A stretch of DNA of 64,000 bases from Azospirillum sp. TSO22-1 (GTDB lineage: Bacteria > Pseudomonadota > Alphaproteobacteria > Azospirillales > Azospirillaceae), in NCBI RefSeq assembly GCF_003116015.1, contig NZ_LGQZ01000002.1, positions 37,989 to 101,988 on the forward strand, given 5' to 3'. Shown in pieces: positions 32,806 to 45,207 of the stretch (position 1 is its first letter; every line of letters starts with the position of its first letter). The notes below the pieces were generated by a model. The model ran no database searches and was not told where the DNA came from. It was given only the letters and a program-made list of their open reading frames with translations. The position numbers and the translations under genes are program-made.

Positions 32806-33924
32806 CTATTCCATCACCCGGTCGTCCAGCATGTGGACCCGGCAGCGCTTGCCGGTCGCCTGCTCGCAGTAGGCCAGCGCCTCGGCCTCGGCCTCGGCCT
32901 CGCTGCGGCGGCCGGTGCGCCAGCCGAAGCCGCCGCCCGGCGACACCGCGAAGGCCTTGTGGTCCGGCCCCGCCAGGAACCTGGCGAACGCCTCGCGGCC
33001 CTTCTCGTTCAGCGACGGCGGCGGCCGTGCCGCCACCCGCGCCACCTCCAGCGGCGCCGCGCGCAGCGTCAGCCCCTGCGCCGCCAGGAAGCGGTCGACC
33101 AGCGGCGTCCACAGCGGGATGCCCTCGCGGGAGAACAGCGAGTGCCCATCCTCGCCGAAGGGCGGCACCATCACCAGACTGGCGCGCCCGCCGGCGCCAT
33201 TGAACGCAGCGGCGAAGCGGCGCGCCAGCTCCGGCGCGAAGTAGTGGTCGTTCTCGGCGTACACCCACAGCATCGGCACCTGCGAGCGCCGGCCGAACGC
33301 GGCGAAGGCGTCGACCAGCCGCTCCTCGGTGCACACCTCGCCGTCGCGCGGCGAGCCGCGCCCGCCGGCGAAGCTGATCGCGGCGACCAGCCCCGGCGGC
33401 GGGTCGGCGCTCAGCGCCACCGTGGCGAAGCCGCCGGCCGAGACGCCGACGCTGATCACCTTGCGCGCGTCCACGTAGGGCAGGCGCGCCGCGGCGCGGA
33501 TCGCCGCGCGGACGTCGTCGGCGCTGCGCCGGCCGGAGGTGACGTAGTCCGGCGTCTTGCACGGCCCGCTGCTCTCCGCGTAGGGGCCGCTCGACTCGCC
33601 GTAGCCGCGCCGCATCACGATCAGCGCCGCCCAGCCGCGCCGGGCGAACTCCTGCGCCTGCGGCAGCGCGCGGTTGGGCGTGCGCTCGCGCCGCTCCTCC
33701 GCCTTGCGCGGGGCGCCGTGGTTGAGCACCGCCAGCGGGAACGGCCCCGGCCCGTCCGGGCGCACCATCAGCGCCTCCAGCGACACGGGCTCGTCGCCGG
33801 CCTTGCCGGGCACGGTGACGGCGAGCCGCATCGGCTCCTGCACCAGTCCCGCCGCCGCGGCAGGCCCGGAAACGGTCAACAGGCCGGCGATCAGCAGCAG
33901 GGCGAGCAGCGGGCGTGGCGGCAT
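32806..33924 (-). CDS. Secreted alpha/beta hydrolase
   Basis: The 372-residue protein has a signal peptide (MPPRPLLALLLIAGLLTVSG then AAAA) and an alpha/beta-hydrolase domain with a visible triad: Ser in GVSAGG, Asp in YAENDHYF and His in EDGHSLF. LNHGAP before the core gives the oxyanion-hole region. A C-terminal extension of about 60 residues (KAFAVSPGGGFGWRTGRRSE then an Ala/Glu repeat with two Cys) resembles small stress-associated modules. The substrate (an ester, possibly dienelactone-like) is unknown. It is transcribed away from the GT9 gene. Confidence 0.82.
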   Translation of the reverse strand: MPPRPLLALLLIAGLLTVSGPAAAAGLVQEPMRLAVTVPGKAGDEPVSLEALMVRPDGPGPFPLAVLNHGAPRKAEERRERTPNRALPQAQEFARRGWAALIVMRRGYGESSGPYAESSGPCKTPDYVTSGRRSADDVRAAIRAAARLPYVDARKVISVGVSAGGFATVALSADPPPGLVAAISFAGGRGSPRDGEVCTEERLVDAFAAFGRRSQVPMLWVYAENDHYFAPELARRFAAAFNGAGGRASLVMVPPFGEDGHSLFSREGIPLWTPLVDRFLAAQGLTLRAAPLEVARVAARPPPSLNEKGREAFARFLAGPDHKAFAVSPGGGFGWRTGRRSEAEAEAEALAYCEQATGKRCRVHMLDDRVME

Positions 33925-34053
33925 GGCGTCACCGTGGCGGGGGCGGAAGCGTGATCGTAGCAGGCCGCGCGCCCGTGCGCAGCTCACGAGGGTTCCCCGC
34001 CCGCGCCGGCGACGGTATAGTCCGCCGCCCGCACCCGACTCGAAGGACGTCCC

Positions 34054-35070
34054 ATGCCCGTTTCCGACCGCACGGCTCCGGCCCCGGTGGCCGTGTTCAC
34101 GCACGGCGAGCTGATCGGCGACGCGCTGACCAAGATCCCCTTCGTGCGGGCGCTGCGCGGGGTGTTCCCCGACCGCCGCATCGTCTGGATCTGCACCGAG
34201 GAGACGCAGCTCGCCACCACCCTGTGGCCGCTGATGGACGGGCTGATCGACGAGGTGCGCGAGAGCACCGGCATCGGCCGCAGCCCGCTGGAGCTGGTCA
34301 AGCCCTTCCCGATCCGCGAGCGCTTCTCGGTGGTGATCGACACCCAGGTGGTGGTGTGGCGCACCTTCCTGGCACGCCGGCTGAAGCACGAGCTGTTCGT
34401 CTCGCCCTGCGCCGCCTACCGCTTCTCCGACCGCAAGCCCCCCGTGGGCTACGTCAAGCCGCGCCACGTGATGGACCGCCTGTTCGACCTGCTGGAGGTG
34501 GCGACCGGCCAGCGTCCGGTGCTCGACAAGGCGGTCGCCGTCCCGGCCGAGGCGGAGGCCGAGGCGCGCGCCATGCTGCCGGACGGCCGGACCTACGTCG
34601 CCATCGCGCCGGGGGCCGGCAAGCGCCACAAGTGCTGGCCGCTGTCCGGCTTCGTCGAGGTGGCGAAGGCGCAGGCCGCGCGCGGCCGGGTGCCGGTGTT
34701 CGTCCTCGGCCCGGCCGAGACGGAATGGGTGCCGGAGCTGCGCGCCGCCGTGCCGCAGGCGCTGTTTCCCCTGCAGGACGCGGCGCTGTCCGAGCCGCGC
34801 TACACGCCGCTGCGCACCATCGCGCTGAGCCGGCGCTGTTCGGCGGCGCTGGCCAACGACAGCGGCACCAGCCACCTGTTCGGCACCGCCGACGTGCCGC
34901 TGCTGGTGCTCTACGGCCCGACCGACGCCCTGAAGCTGATGCCCAAGGTGAAGCGCGGCGGCTTCCTCACCGCCACCACCTTCGGCGGCCCGGAGATGGA
35001 GCGCATCCCGGTGGATGCCGTGGTGGCGCAGTTGGACGCGCTGGTGGAGCCGGCGGTGGTGCCGGCCTAA
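34054..35070 (+). CDS. Glycosyltransferase family 9 (heptosyltransferase-like) protein
   Basis: The 338-residue protein resembles ADP-heptose:LPS heptosyltransferases (GT9, GT-B fold): LIGDALTKIPFVRALRGVFP near the N-terminus, IAPGAGKRHKCWPLSGF starting the C-terminal half, and the nucleotide-sugar site ANDSGTSHLFGTADVPLLVL with LYGPTD. It probably adds a sugar to lipopolysaccharide or another surface glycan at the inner membrane. No other LPS genes are nearby. An AAGGAC ribosome site lies 6 bases before the start. Confidence 0.85.
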   Translation: MPVSDRTAPAPVAVFTHGELIGDALTKIPFVRALRGVFPDRRIVWICTEETQLATTLWPLMDGLIDEVRESTGIGRSPLELVKPFPIRERFSVVIDTQVVVWRTFLARRLKHELFVSPCAAYRFSDRKPPVGYVKPRHVMDRLFDLLEVATGQRPVLDKAVAVPAEAEAEARAMLPDGRTYVAIAPGAGKRHKCWPLSGFVEVAKAQAARGRVPVFVLGPAETEWVPELRAAVPQALFPLQDAALSEPRYTPLRTIALSRRCSAALANDSGTSHLFGTADVPLLVLYGPTDALKLMPKVKRGGFLTATTFGGPEMERIPVDAVVAQLDALVEPAVVPA

Positions 35071-35107
35071 CGACCTTCCACATGCTCCCCGTCATGGCGG
35101 GGTGAAC

Positions 35108-35172
35108 CACAGAGACACAGAGGCACAGAGATTATTTTTCTCCGTGTTCCTCTGTGCCTCTGTGTCTCTGTG
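35108..35172. repeat. Perfect 23-bp inverted repeat of CACAGAG words
   Basis: Arms 35108-35130 and 35150-35172 are exact reverse complements around a 19-base AT-rich loop. Each arm is built from near-tandem CACAGAG units. The element differs in base use from its surroundings (lower GC). It sits in the 255-base gap between the GT9 and treS genes; the rest of the gap shows no gene. It could end transcription of the GT9 gene or be a mobile palindromic repeat. Confidence 0.85.
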
Positions 35173-35325
35173 TTTGTCGCCGTCCACCGCGTGGACCGCG
35201 GGGCGGCGCATCGCCGCCCGCGTTACCCCCACCGTACACGCCGGTATTGGCGTACCGCTGCAACCTTCGCGGCATCGTCCTGTTTCCCCGTGGACTTCCC
35301 TCAACCGGAACCGCGGCGACTCTCC

Positions 35326-38661
<3,336 letters not shown>

Positions 38662-38741
38662 GGTTCGAAGCTCCGAAAGTCACATTGACCGCAAGCCCTT
38701 GTTGAGCCACGAAGTCATTACCGAGAGGGAAGGGACGAGCG

Positions 38742-40985
38742 ATGCCGAACGAGACCAGCACCCGGATGAAGGCCGACCCGAAGAAGGCGGCCCTGTTCCG
38801 CGGCGGCATCGAGGCGATCGTGCGCGCCGACCACGGCGACCCGTTCGCCATCCTCGGCATGCACCAGGACGGCGCCGACGCGCCGGTCGAGGTGCGCGCC
38901 TTCTTCCCCGGCGCGCTGCGCGCCTGGGTGATCGACAGCGCGACCGGCGAACCGGCGGCGGAGATGCACCGCCTGCACGACGACGGCTTCCTCGCCGCCG
39001 TGATGCCCGACCGCCGCCAGCGTTTCCGCTACCGCCTGCGCGTCGCGTTCCCGCTGGCCACCCTGGAGTTCGAGGACGCCTACCGCTTCGGCCAGATCCT
39101 GGGCGAGCTGGACCTGCACCTGATCGCCGAGGGCAACCACCTGCGCGCCTACGAGCGCCTGGGCGCCCACCCGCGCGAGATCGACGGCGTGGCCGGCGTC
39201 GCCTTCGCCGTGTGGGCGCCCAACGCCCGCCGCGTCAGCGTGATCGGCGACTTCTGCGAGTGGGACGGCCGCCGCCTGCCGATGCGCAAGCGCGTCGAGG
39301 CCGGCGTCTGGGAGGTCTTCGTCCCGCACGCCCAGGCCGGCGACCGCTACAAGTTCGAGATCAAGGGCGCCGACGGCGCCCTGCTGCCCCTCAAGGCCGA
39401 CCCCTACGCCTTCGAGGCGGAGATGCGCCCGGCCACCGCCTCGGTGGTGCACGGCCTGCCGTCCTTCGGCTGGCAGGACCACAGCTGGATGCACGACCGC
39501 GCCCGCGCGCAGGACCGCGAGGCGGCCGTGAGCATCTACGAGGTGCACCTCGGCTCCTGGGCGCGGGTGCCGGAGGAGGGCGACCGCTTCCTCACCTACG
39601 ACGAGCTGGCCGAGCGTCTGGTCCCCTACGTCCGCGACCTCGGCTTCACGCACATCGAGCTGCTGCCGATCACCGAGCACCCGTTCGACGGCTCCTGGGG
39701 CTACCAGCCCATCGGCCTGTACGCGCCGACGCGCCGGCACGGCGGCCCGGAGGACTTCAAGCGCTTCGTCGACGCCTGCCACCGCGAGGGATTGGGCGTC
39801 ATCCTCGACTGGGTGCCCGGCCATTTCCCGACCGACCAGCACGGCCTGGGCCTGTTCGACGGCACGCACCTGTACGAGCACTCCGACCCGCGCCAGGGCT
39901 TCCACATGGACTGGAACACCCTGATCTACAATTTCGGCCGGCGCGAGGTGTCGAACTTCCTCCTGGGCAACGCGCTGTTCTGGCTGGAGCAGTACCACCT
40001 GGATGGCCTGCGCGTGGACGCGGTGGCCTCCATGCTCTACCTCGACTACAGCCGCAAGGAGGGGGAGTGGATCCCCAACCAGTTCGGCGGCCGCGAGAAC
40101 CTGGAATCGATCGCCTTCCTCAAGCGCGTGAACGAGCTGGCCTTCGGCCGCCACGACGGCGCCACGACGATCGCCGAGGAGTCCACCGCCTGGCCCGGCG
40201 TGTCGCGGCCGACCTACCTGGGCGGCCTGGGCTTTGGGTACAAGTGGAACATGGGGTGGATGCACGACACGCTGACCTACATGTCGAAGGACCCGATCCA
40301 CCGCCGCTACCACCACCACCACCTGACCTTCGGCCTGCTCTACGCCTTCTCCGAGAACTTCGTGCTGCCGCTGAGCCACGACGAGGTGGTGCACGGCAAG
40401 GGCTCGCTGATCAACAAGATGCCGGGCGACGCGTGGCAGAAGTTCGCCAACCTGCGCGCCTACTACGGCTTCATGTGGGCGCACCCGGGCAAGAAGCTGC
40501 TGTTCATGGGCGGCGAGTTCGCGCAGTGGCGCGAGTGGAACGACGCCGCCAGCCTGGACTGGCACCTGCTGGACGAGCCGCTGCACCGCGGCATGCGCGA
40601 CCTGATCCGCGAGCTGAACGGCCTGTACCGCGACGAGCCGGCGCTGCACCAGCTCGACACCGACCCGGCCGGCTTCGAGTGGATCGAGGCGAACGACTCG
40701 GACAACAGCGTGCTGGCCTTCCTGCGCCGGGGGCGCGATCCCGAGCGCGTGTTCATCGTGGTGTGCAGCTTCACGCCGGTGCCGCGCGAGGGCTACCGCG
40801 TGGGGGTGCCGTACGCCGGGCGCTACGTCACGCGGCTGAACACGGATGACGCGCGGTTCGGGGGGAGCGGGGTGGGGCCGGGAGAGGCCGTGGACACCGA
40901 GGAGGTGTCGTGGCACGGCCGCCCGTACTCGCTGAACCTGACGCTGCCGCCGCTGGGGACGGTGGTGTTGGAGCGGAAGGGTTAG
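38742..40985 (+). CDS. glgB: 1,4-alpha-glucan branching enzyme
   Basis: The 747-residue enzyme cuts alpha-1,4 chains and rejoins them by alpha-1,6 bonds. An N-terminal CBM48 region ([20 protein letters not shown]) precedes the GH13 barrel: D426 in [11 protein letters not shown]479 in [10 protein letters not shown], and the [11 protein letters not shown] motif. The 53-residue distance between nucleophile and acid/base matches E. coli GlgB (D405, E458). It follows the treS fusion after 80 bases on the same strand, so the two are probably an operon that makes branched glucan by the GlgE route. Confidence 0.96.
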   Translation: MPNETSTRMKADPKKAALFRGGIEAIVRADHGDPFAILGMHQDGADAPVEVRAFFPGALRAWVIDSATGEPAAEMHRLHDDGFLAAVMPDRRQRFRYRLRVAFPLATLEFEDAYRFGQILGELDLHLIAEGNHLRAYERLGAHPREIDGVAGVAFAVWAPNARRVSVIGDFCEWDGRRLPMRKRVEAGVWEVFVPHAQAGDRYKFEIKGADGALLPLKADPYAFEAEMRPATASVVHGLPSFGWQDHSWMHDRARAQDREAAVSIYEVHLGSWARVPEEGDRFLTYDELAERLVPYVRDLGFTHIELLPITEHPFDGSWGYQPIGLYAPTRRHGGPEDFKRFVDACHREGLGVILDWVPGHFPTDQHGLGLFDGTHLYEHSDPRQGFHMDWNTLIYNFGRREVSNFLLGNALFWLEQYHLDGLRVDAVASMLYLDYSRKEGEWIPNQFGGRENLESIAFLKRVNELAFGRHDGATTIAEESTAWPGVSRPTYLGGLGFGYKWNMGWMHDTLTYMSKDPIHRRYHHHHLTFGLLYAFSENFVLPLSHDEVVHGKGSLINKMPGDAWQKFANLRAYYGFMWAHPGKKLLFMGGEFAQWREWNDAASLDWHLLDEPLHRGMRDLIRELNGLYRDEPALHQLDTDPAGFEWIEANDSDNSVLAFLRRGRDPERVFIVVCSFTPVPREGYRVGVPYAGRYVTRLNTDDARFGGSGVGPGEAVDTEEVSWHGRPYSLNLTLPPLGTVVLERKG

Positions 40986-41116
40986 GGCGCCTATGCTCTC
41001 CAACAGGAAGAGGAGGTGGTAAATCAGCCTTCTTTCCTAGATTTATGCCTGCGTCGTCTTGGCATTCTTCCTAAGCACGGCAACCATCTTGTGTCTTATG
41101 CCTTTCAGGAGACATA

Positions 41117-41812
41117 ATGGGGTTGTGCTGCGGGGAGAGGCGTATGTTATTGAAAGAGCGTTTGGCTAAGTTTGCATCGGCAATCTTTGCCATTTTCATG
41201 CTGGGCATAATTGTAGCCTGCGCAGCCGCCACGGGAATCAGCATATTAAGAAATGGGCTGGGAGCCGATTCAGCTGCTTGGGTGCAGGCGACAGGCTCGA
41301 TTGCAGCAATAGCCGGAGCGGTTTGGCTGTCCAGTGTTGAGAGCTTTCGTCAACGCCGCTATAGACGCCGCGAACGAGAAGAGGTTGCCTGGGGGGTGCG
41401 TTTTGCGATTGTGCTTGCGCGTAACGAGGCGGGCGAAATAGCAAACGAAATCATTGACGGGAAATTCTCCATATCAATTGATAGTATAAGGTATTGGCGC
41501 CAACGCTGTACGAATGCCCGTTACCTGCTTAATAATTTTGCCACTCGGTCTGATCATATTCATCCCGCCATTGTCCAGGAAGCTGGTAATGCGATATTGT
41601 TGATGGAGGAAATGGAGGCGGACGTTGAGGCAATCTCTGAGTGTATCAGGGAAAAGAAAGAGCCAGGGCGGCAACTGATTGAATCAATATGTATGTATCA
41701 CGTTCATTTTTCTTCTCTGCTGAGCAGAATTGATGAGCGGATGAATGGAGTGCGGGAGGCCCTTGATCGTGGCGAAGATATGCTGCCACTGAATGAGCTA
41801 TGGCGTGAATAG
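41117..41812 (+). CDS. Hypothetical membrane-anchored protein, AT-rich (foreign-looking)
   Basis: The 231-residue protein has two N-terminal hydrophobic segments (about residues 22-45 and 55-72) followed by a basic stretch (RQRRYRRREREE) and an acidic, helical cytoplasmic domain. No family is recognised; the layout is that of small membrane effectors or sensors. Codon use is clearly more AT-rich than in its neighbours (many TTA, AAT, ATA codons), a sign of recent transfer. AGGAG lies 5 bases before the chosen ATG; the ATG at 41144 also has a good GGAGAGG. Confidence 0.6.
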   Translation: MGLCCGERRMLLKERLAKFASAIFAIFMLGIIVACAAATGISILRNGLGADSAAWVQATGSIAAIAGAVWLSSVESFRQRRYRRREREEVAWGVRFAIVLARNEAGEIANEIIDGKFSISIDSIRYWRQRCTNARYLLNNFATRSDHIHPAIVQEAGNAILLMEEMEADVEAISECIREKKEPGRQLIESICMYHVHFSSLLSRIDERMNGVREALDRGEDMLPLNELWRE

Positions 41813-41852
41813 CTTGTTTTAAGGCCTGATTTAGGAATTGGATGACAGGGCC

Positions 41853-41899
41853 TTGACATCAATGGATCGTGTCTATAAATATAGTAACGCATAGGTTAC
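41853..41899 (+). promoter_or_regulatory. Promoter with overlapping palindrome before a RelE-type toxin gene
   Basis: TTGACA (41853-41858, perfect -35) and TATAAA (41874-41879, five of six) are separated by 15 bases. A palindrome GTAAC-N6-GTTAC (41884-41899) covers the expected start site and ends one base before the toxin ATG. The short leader leaves little room for a ribosome site. The palindrome is a good candidate operator for the antitoxin. Confidence 0.6.
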
Positions 41900-41900
41900 C

Positions 41901-42296
41901 ATGACGGAAGTCCGGGAGTACCTGTACGAGGATGGTTGCAGCCCTTACCAGATCTGGTTCGACGGATTGACCGCCCAGGCGGCGTCGTTGGTATCAAAAG
42001 CAAAGACCAAGATGGCGCTTGGTCAGTACGGGAACATCAAGCCTCTGGACGAAGGCGTTCACGAATATCGGATCGATCACGGGCCTGGGTATCGGATCTA
42101 TCTGGCGTGGGATGGTGATCAACTCATTGTCCTATTTGGCGGCGGCGACAAGAGCAGCCAGAGCAAGGATATCGCGGAGGCGAAGCGTTTGTGGGCGGAA
42201 TACAAGCGCCGTAAAGCGGAAGCCCTGAAAGGTGCGAAAAGCGAGCAGGGGCCGAAGCCCAAGCCCGCCGGTACAAGCTCCAAGAGGAGAAAGTAG
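41901..42296 (+). CDS. RelE/ParE-superfamily toxin (HigB-like addiction killer)
   Basis: The 131-residue protein starts with a RelE-superfamily core (about 1-95: VREYLYEDGCSPYQIWFDGL, GVHEYRIDHGPGYRIYLAWD, LIVLFGGGDKSSQSKDIAEA). The strand pair YRIDHGPGYRIY and LFGGGDKSSQ are hallmarks of the addiction-module killer group. A Lys/Pro-rich tail (last 30 residues) is unusual. It probably cleaves mRNA on the ribosome. It lies directly before its antitoxin, separated by two bases. Confidence 0.88.
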   Translation: MTEVREYLYEDGCSPYQIWFDGLTAQAASLVSKAKTKMALGQYGNIKPLDEGVHEYRIDHGPGYRIYLAWDGDQLIVLFGGGDKSSQSKDIAEAKRLWAEYKRRKAEALKGAKSEQGPKPKPAGTSSKRRK

Positions 42297-42298
42297 CC

Positions 42299-42616
42299 AT
42301 GGCTCTCACGCGCGACTTTCGGGAGACGGTCAAAGCCCGCGCCGACCAGGACCCGGATTTCCGTCAGGCGCTACTTCGCGAGGCTGTGGACAGCCTGCTG
42401 GGTGGGGAGGTTGAGGTCGGGCAGGCCATGCTGCGCGATTACATCAACGCCACCATCGGCTTTGAAACTTTGGCCGCCGAGGTGAACATCAACGCCAAGA
42501 GCCTGCACCGCATGCTCGGCCCAAAAGGAAATCCGCAGGCGAAGACGCTGTTCTCGGTGCTCGCCCACTTGCAGCGGCGGGAAAACGTTCGGCTGCATAT
42601 GGCTTCGGCCGCCTGA
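42299..42616 (+). CDS. HTH antitoxin paired with the RelE-type toxin
   Basis: The 105-residue protein has the pattern of addiction-module antidote proteins: RDFRETVKARADQDPDFRQA at the N-terminus, EAVDSLLGGEVEVGQAMLRDY, then a helix-turn-helix LAAEVNINAKSLHRMLGPKG. NPQAKTLFSVLAHL is the conserved end. It should neutralise the toxin and repress the operon. Toxin-first order is like HigBA. Codon use is already closer to that of the host than in the gene at 41117. Confidence 0.88.
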   Translation: MALTRDFRETVKARADQDPDFRQALLREAVDSLLGGEVEVGQAMLRDYINATIGFETLAAEVNINAKSLHRMLGPKGNPQAKTLFSVLAHLQRRENVRLHMASAA

Positions 42617-42639
42617 CTTCCCCTTTCGCCCTCGCTCTC

Positions 42640-42689
42640 CCCAGGCTGCGCCTGGGTCCCCTCCCTCTCCCGCCTCAGGCGGGAGAGGG
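42640..42689. repeat. REP-like double hairpin of the same family as 16539-16665
   Basis: Two stems lie side by side: CCCAGG-CTGCG-CCTGGG (42640-42656) and CCCTCTCCCGCC-TCA-GGCGGGAGAGGG (42663-42689, perfect 12 bp). The order and words match the right half of the element after deoA. It closes the toxin-antitoxin island and may act as a terminator-like stem. Confidence 0.75.
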
Positions 42690-42759
42690 CAAGCGGCTTG
42701 ACAACTCACCCGTCCCCATCATAGGATAAAAATCCGAATATGTGACAAAGAGCCCAGAT

Positions 42760-43434
42760 ATGCCCCCGACGACCGGCCCGAAGAAGGTGGAGTTCAACGA
42801 GCGCACCGACACCGAAGCGCTCCGCCTCGGCGTGCTGACGCCGACGGACGAGCTGCTGCCGGCGTGGCTGAAGGAGCCGCCGACGCCGACGTCCGGCTCG
42901 CTGGTGCCGGGCTCGCGGTTTCCCGAGGAGGCGTGGGTGCACGCCGCGTTCATGCTGGCGCGCGGCAGCTCGTTCCTCCAGGTGGCGCGCTCCATGGGGT
43001 GCAGCCGCACCACGCTGTGGCGGGCGTACTACGGCTCCATCGACTTCCGCACCCGCATCTGGTGGGAGCGCAAGATCCTGGAGCGCGAGGCGCGGGCGCA
43101 GCTCGGCTCGCTGACCGACATGGTGTCGCAGCAGATCCGCCACGCCGTCTCCAGCGGCGACATGGCCACCGTGCGCTGGCTGGCCGACCGGATGGACTTC
43201 TTCAACCAGCTCGGCCGCTCCCGCCCGCTGCCCGACACCCCGGAGCAGGACCGCGAGACGCCCGTCGAGCCGGTCTCCGGCGCGCTGCCGGCGCCCGCCG
43301 AGCACGATCCGCCGGTCGCCCTCATCGCCCATCTGCCGGAGTCCGAGGGCCCCAAGGGCCAGTTCCCCTGGACCGCGACCGGCATCGAGGACCAGCCCGA
43401 CTTCCTCACCGTCGACACCCGCCGCACCCGCTGA
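42760..43434 (+). CDS. HTH protein, possibly terminase-small-subunit-like; function unknown
   Basis: The protein (224 residues from the ATG at 42760; a GTG at 42742 would add six) has a helix-turn-helix-like centre SFLQVARSMGCSRTTLWRAY, followed by a charged helix and SSGDMATVRWLADRMDFF, a pattern seen in phage terminase small subunits and related DNA-binding proteins. Residues before and after are Pro-rich and probably disordered. No phage genes are adjacent. It sits just after the AT-rich island. Confidence in coding is good, in function low. Confidence 0.6.
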   Translation: MPPTTGPKKVEFNERTDTEALRLGVLTPTDELLPAWLKEPPTPTSGSLVPGSRFPEEAWVHAAFMLARGSSFLQVARSMGCSRTTLWRAYYGSIDFRTRIWWERKILEREARAQLGSLTDMVSQQIRHAVSSGDMATVRWLADRMDFFNQLGRSRPLPDTPEQDRETPVEPVSGALPAPAEHDPPVALIAHLPESEGPKGQFPWTATGIEDQPDFLTVDTRRTR

Positions 43435-43479
43435 CTTAGCACCCGCCGGGGGGCGTGAACTGAACAGCCCCCGCACACT

Positions 43480-43505
43480 GTTCCACGGTGTTCCACAGCG
43501 TTCCA
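43480..43505. repeat. Three GTTCCA repeats at exact 10-bp spacing
   Basis: GTTCCA occurs at 43480, 43490 and 43500, once per helical turn, in the 138-base gap between the HTH protein and the hydrolase gene. Same-face direct repeats are typical protein-binding sites. Which protein binds, if any, is unknown; the adjacent HTH protein is one option. Confidence 0.5.
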
Positions 43506-43572
43506 TTCCTCCGGGCTTGCGCCGGCCTCGCCGTCCATGGACACTGCCGTCCCCCTGCCGAAGAGCGACCGG

Positions 43573-44394
43573 ATGCCCGACACCACCTCCTCCAGCATCA
43601 TGGCGAACGACGTTTGGGTGGAGCATCCGCGCGGGCGGATCTTCGCCCGGGTCTGGACTCCCGAGGGCGGCGCGCGCGCGGTCGCGCCGGACCGGCCCAT
43701 CGTGCTCTTCCACGATTCCCTCGGCTCGGTCGAGCTGTGGCGCGACTTCCCCGCCGGCCTCAGCGCCGCCACCGGGCGCCGGGTCATCGCCTACGACCGG
43801 CTCGGGTTCGGGCGCTCCGATCCGCGCGCCGACTCGCTGGATCCCGCGACCTTCATCGCCGACGAGGCGCCGTCCTTCTTCCCGGCCCTGCGTGAGCAGC
43901 TCGGCGTCCGGCGCTTCATCGCCTTCGGCCACAGCGTCGGCGGCGGCATGGCCGTCCATTGCGCGGCGGAGTTCCCCGCCGACTGCGAGGCCCTGATCAC
44001 CGAATCCGCTCAGGTCTTTCCGGAGGATCGGACGCTCGACGCCATCCGGGTGGCGAAGGAGCAGTTCAAGGACGATTCCCAGGTCGGCCGCCTGCGGAAA
44101 TACCACGGCGACAAGGCGCGGTGGGTTCTCGATGCCTGGACCGACTCGTGGCTCCATCCGGAGTTCGCGGACTGGTCCCTGGCACCCGTCCTGCCGCGCG
44201 TGACCTGCCCGGTGCTGGCCATCCACGGTATCCACGACGAGTACGGCACGACGCGCCATCCGGAGCTGATCGGGCAGCTCAGCGGCGGCCCGGCGCGGGT
44301 CGAGATCATCCCGGACACCTACCACGTGCCGCACCGCGAACGGCCGGAGCTCATCCTCGATCTGGTGTCCGGGTTCGTCGCCGCGCTCCGGTAG
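43573..44394 (+). CDS. Alpha/beta-fold hydrolase
   Basis: A 273-residue cytoplasmic protein with the alpha/beta-hydrolase pattern: IVLFHDSLGSVELWRDF (HD oxyanion loop), YDRLGFGRSD, nucleophile Ser in FGHSVGGG, Asp in GIHDEYG and His in YHVPHRE. It probably hydrolyses a small ester or related bond; no substrate is predictable. The ATG at 43573 has AAGAG 7 bases upstream; an ATG at 43537 would add 12 residues. The stop is 53 bases before the Anbu peptidase gene on the same strand. Confidence 0.87.
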   Translation: MPDTTSSSIMANDVWVEHPRGRIFARVWTPEGGARAVAPDRPIVLFHDSLGSVELWRDFPAGLSAATGRRVIAYDRLGFGRSDPRADSLDPATFIADEAPSFFPALREQLGVRRFIAFGHSVGGGMAVHCAAEFPADCEALITESAQVFPEDRTLDAIRVAKEQFKDDSQVGRLRKYHGDKARWVLDAWTDSWLHPEFADWSLAPVLPRVTCPVLAIHGIHDEYGTTRHPELIGQLSGGPARVEIIPDTYHVPHRERPELILDLVSGFVAALR

Positions 44395-44447
44395 ACCGCC
44401 GCGCGGCGTGATCCCATCTTCAATAACGCCGGAACGGGGGTAGGGCG

Positions 44448-45173
44448 ATGACGTACTGCGTTGGGCTGTGCCTGGATGAGGGGCTGGTGCTGCTGTCCGA
44501 CACCCGGACCAACGCCGGCGTCGACCACATCTCGACCTTCTCCAAGATGTGCGTGACCGAGGTGCACGACGACCGGGTGCTGGTCATCCTGTCGGCCGGC
44601 AACCTGGCGATCAGCCAGGCGGTGATCGCCTTCGCCCGCTCCGGGGTCGAGGTGGACGGCTCGGTGCAAAGCCTGGGCTCGGTGCCCGACATGTTCGCCG
44701 CCGCGCAGCTCCTCGGCGCCGCCGTGCGCAAGGTGCACGGGCTGGACGGCAAGGCGCTGGGCGAGCACAACGTGTCCTTCGACGTGTCGCTGCTGCTCGG
44801 CGGGCAGATCAAGGGGGACGGCACGCGCCTCTTCCAGATCTACGCGGCCGGCAACTTCATCGAGGCGACGGCCGACACCCCCTTCTTCCAGATCGGCGAG
44901 CACAAGTACGGCAAGCCGATCCTCGACCGCGTCGTCCGCCACGACACCGACCTGAAGGCCGGTGTCAAGCTGGTGCTGGTGTCCATGGACTCGACCCTGC
45001 GCTCCAACCTGACGGTCGGGCTGCCCATCGACCTGCTGGTCTACCGCCGCGATTCGCTGCGCATCGACCTGCGCCGCCGCATCACCGAGGACGACCCGTA
45101 TTTCCGCAGCATCGCCGAGCGCTGGTCCGCCGCGCTGCGCGACGCCTACCGCGCGCTCCCCGACATGGAGTGA
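44448..45173 (+). CDS. Proteasome-like peptidase Anbu (ancestral beta subunit)
   Basis: The 241-residue protein matches Anbu, a bacterial relative of proteasome beta subunits and HslV. After removal of Met1, Thr2 becomes the catalytic N-terminal nucleophile (MTYCVGLCLDEGLVLLSDTR), with the conserved Asp and Lys positions in SDTR and FSKM. ILSAGNLAISQAV and VSLLLGGQI are further family pieces. Anbu usually sits with transglutaminase, alpha-E and ATP-grasp genes; none is present here, so this copy is orphaned. Its substrates are unknown. Confidence 0.9.
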   Translation: MTYCVGLCLDEGLVLLSDTRTNAGVDHISTFSKMCVTEVHDDRVLVILSAGNLAISQAVIAFARSGVEVDGSVQSLGSVPDMFAAAQLLGAAVRKVHGLDGKALGEHNVSFDVSLLLGGQIKGDGTRLFQIYAAGNFIEATADTPFFQIGEHKYGKPILDRVVRHDTDLKAGVKLVLVSMDSTLRSNLTVGLPIDLLVYRRDSLRIDLRRRITEDDPYFRSIAERWSAALRDAYRALPDME

Positions 45174-45207
45174 GCGCCGCGCCCGGCCGCGGCGCTCCTC
45201 CCTCCGG

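Noticed and set aside
40986..41116. A possible gene remnant on the minus strand just after glgB
   Set aside because: Only a 13-codon basic stretch (MPRRRRHKSRKEG) is visible, too short to assign.
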